DNA from: JAICLK01 sp036489905
GTDB lineage: Bacteria; Patescibacteriota; Saccharimonadia; Saccharimonadales; UBA4665
Direction: 5' to 3'
Length of the DNA: 5,307 bases
Assembly: GCA_036489905.1 (NCBI GenBank)
Contig: DASXEX010000022.1
Location: 1-5,307 of the forward strand
The position numbers were made by a program, and so were the translations under genes. Position 1 is the stretch's first letter. Every line of letters begins with the position of its first letter. The notes under the pieces were generated by a model. That model was not told the origin of the DNA, did not search any database, and worked only from the letters and a program-made list of their open reading frames with translations. Of this stretch, positions 5,171-5,307 are shown piece after piece.

Positions 5171-5177
5171 AGAACCT

Positions 5178-5198
5178 ATTATAGCTTGCCAGTATAAT
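5178..5198. promoter_or_regulatory. Back-to-back -10 boxes between rarA and the right-edge gene
   Basis: ATTATA (5178-5183) is a perfect TATAAT on the minus strand, seven bases before the rarA ATG. TATAAT (5193-5198) is a perfect -10 on the plus strand facing the right-edge ORF. They form an inverted repeat with a nine-base centre, so each promoter would need the other's -10 as its upstream DNA. Neither has a good -35 box. The rarA box is the stronger call because of its position. Confidence 0.5.
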
Positions 5199-5290
5199 TA
5201 ATTACTCACCTTACGCAAAACCCCTCCCATTTCCTGAAAGCTGAGGCATACTGCATACTGAAAGGCAGATAACCTGACAAAGGATCTGCG
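5199..5290 (+). promoter_or_regulatory. Putative 5' leader of the right-edge gene
   Basis: This stretch lies between a possible plus-strand promoter and an ATG at 5291. It has a tandem copy of CATACTG (5247-5260) and a six-pair inverted repeat GCAGAT (5265-5270) / ATCTGC (5284-5289). The Shine-Dalgarno AAAGGA (5279-5284) lies in the loop and at the foot of the 3' arm. Folding could expose or restrict ribosome access. No known riboswitch family is recognised. Confidence 0.35.
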
Positions 5291-5307
5291 ATGCCAAAAC
5301 CAAAACA
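5291..5307 (+). CDS. Start of an unidentified gene (partial)
   Basis: An ATG at 5291 is preceded by AAAGGA (5279-5284) with a six-base spacer, the best plus-strand initiation signal in this end of the window. Only MPKPK plus a partial codon is visible before the edge, so no product can be named. A basic, proline-containing start is all that can be said. The gene would be divergent from rarA. Confidence 0.4.

Noticed and set aside
4533..5201. 222-codon plus-strand open frame opposite rarA
   Set aside because: Its serine- and alanine-rich translation is the antisense shadow of rarA codons and has no recognisable domain or initiation signal.

Overview
The window joins a mobile, AT-richer accessory stretch (about 1-2210) to a GC-richer block of housekeeping genes (about 2214-5307). 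A compact bacterium is likely. Promoters sit so close to start codons that leaderless mRNAs are predicted, genes are tightly packed, and the large serine recombinase resembles those common in Patescibacteria/CPR genomes. I lean towards a Saccharibacteria-like lineage with low to moderate confidence. The genetic code looks standard, with TGA used as stop.

Accessory part. The left edge carries the first 27 codons of a probable ISAzo13-like transposase, reading leftwards out of the window. It is followed by the 3' part of a large serine recombinase (recombinase domain, zinc ribbon, coiled coil), which is broken by two compensating single-base frameshifts. A 41-residue ORF overlaps the recombinase stop by ATGA. 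On the minus strand lies a two-gene toxin-antitoxin operon: a 58-residue VbhA-like antitoxin and a Fic-domain AMP transferase, joined by TAATG and preceded by an extended -10 box that predicts a leaderless transcript. The stretch 2017-2213 holds no gene, only that promoter and a small hairpin.

Housekeeping part. A tRNA-Gln(CUG) gene on the minus strand and metK on the plus strand are driven by divergent promoters sharing one -35 region. The metK leader is a SAM-I type riboswitch followed by a terminator hairpin whose 3' arm contains the metK ribosome binding site, so the enzyme that makes SAM is probably shut off by SAM. A YeaO-like DUF488 gene follows metK by 14 bases, likely in the same operon, and its end overlaps the end of convergent rarA, a replication-fork AAA+ ATPase. 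At the right edge a divergent promoter region leads to a leader with a hairpin around a ribosome binding site, then the first codons of another gene.

The most informative items are the riboswitch with a fused terminator and Shine-Dalgarno, the complete Fic toxin-antitoxin pair with an atypical inhibitory motif, and the layered decay of the mobile DNA.
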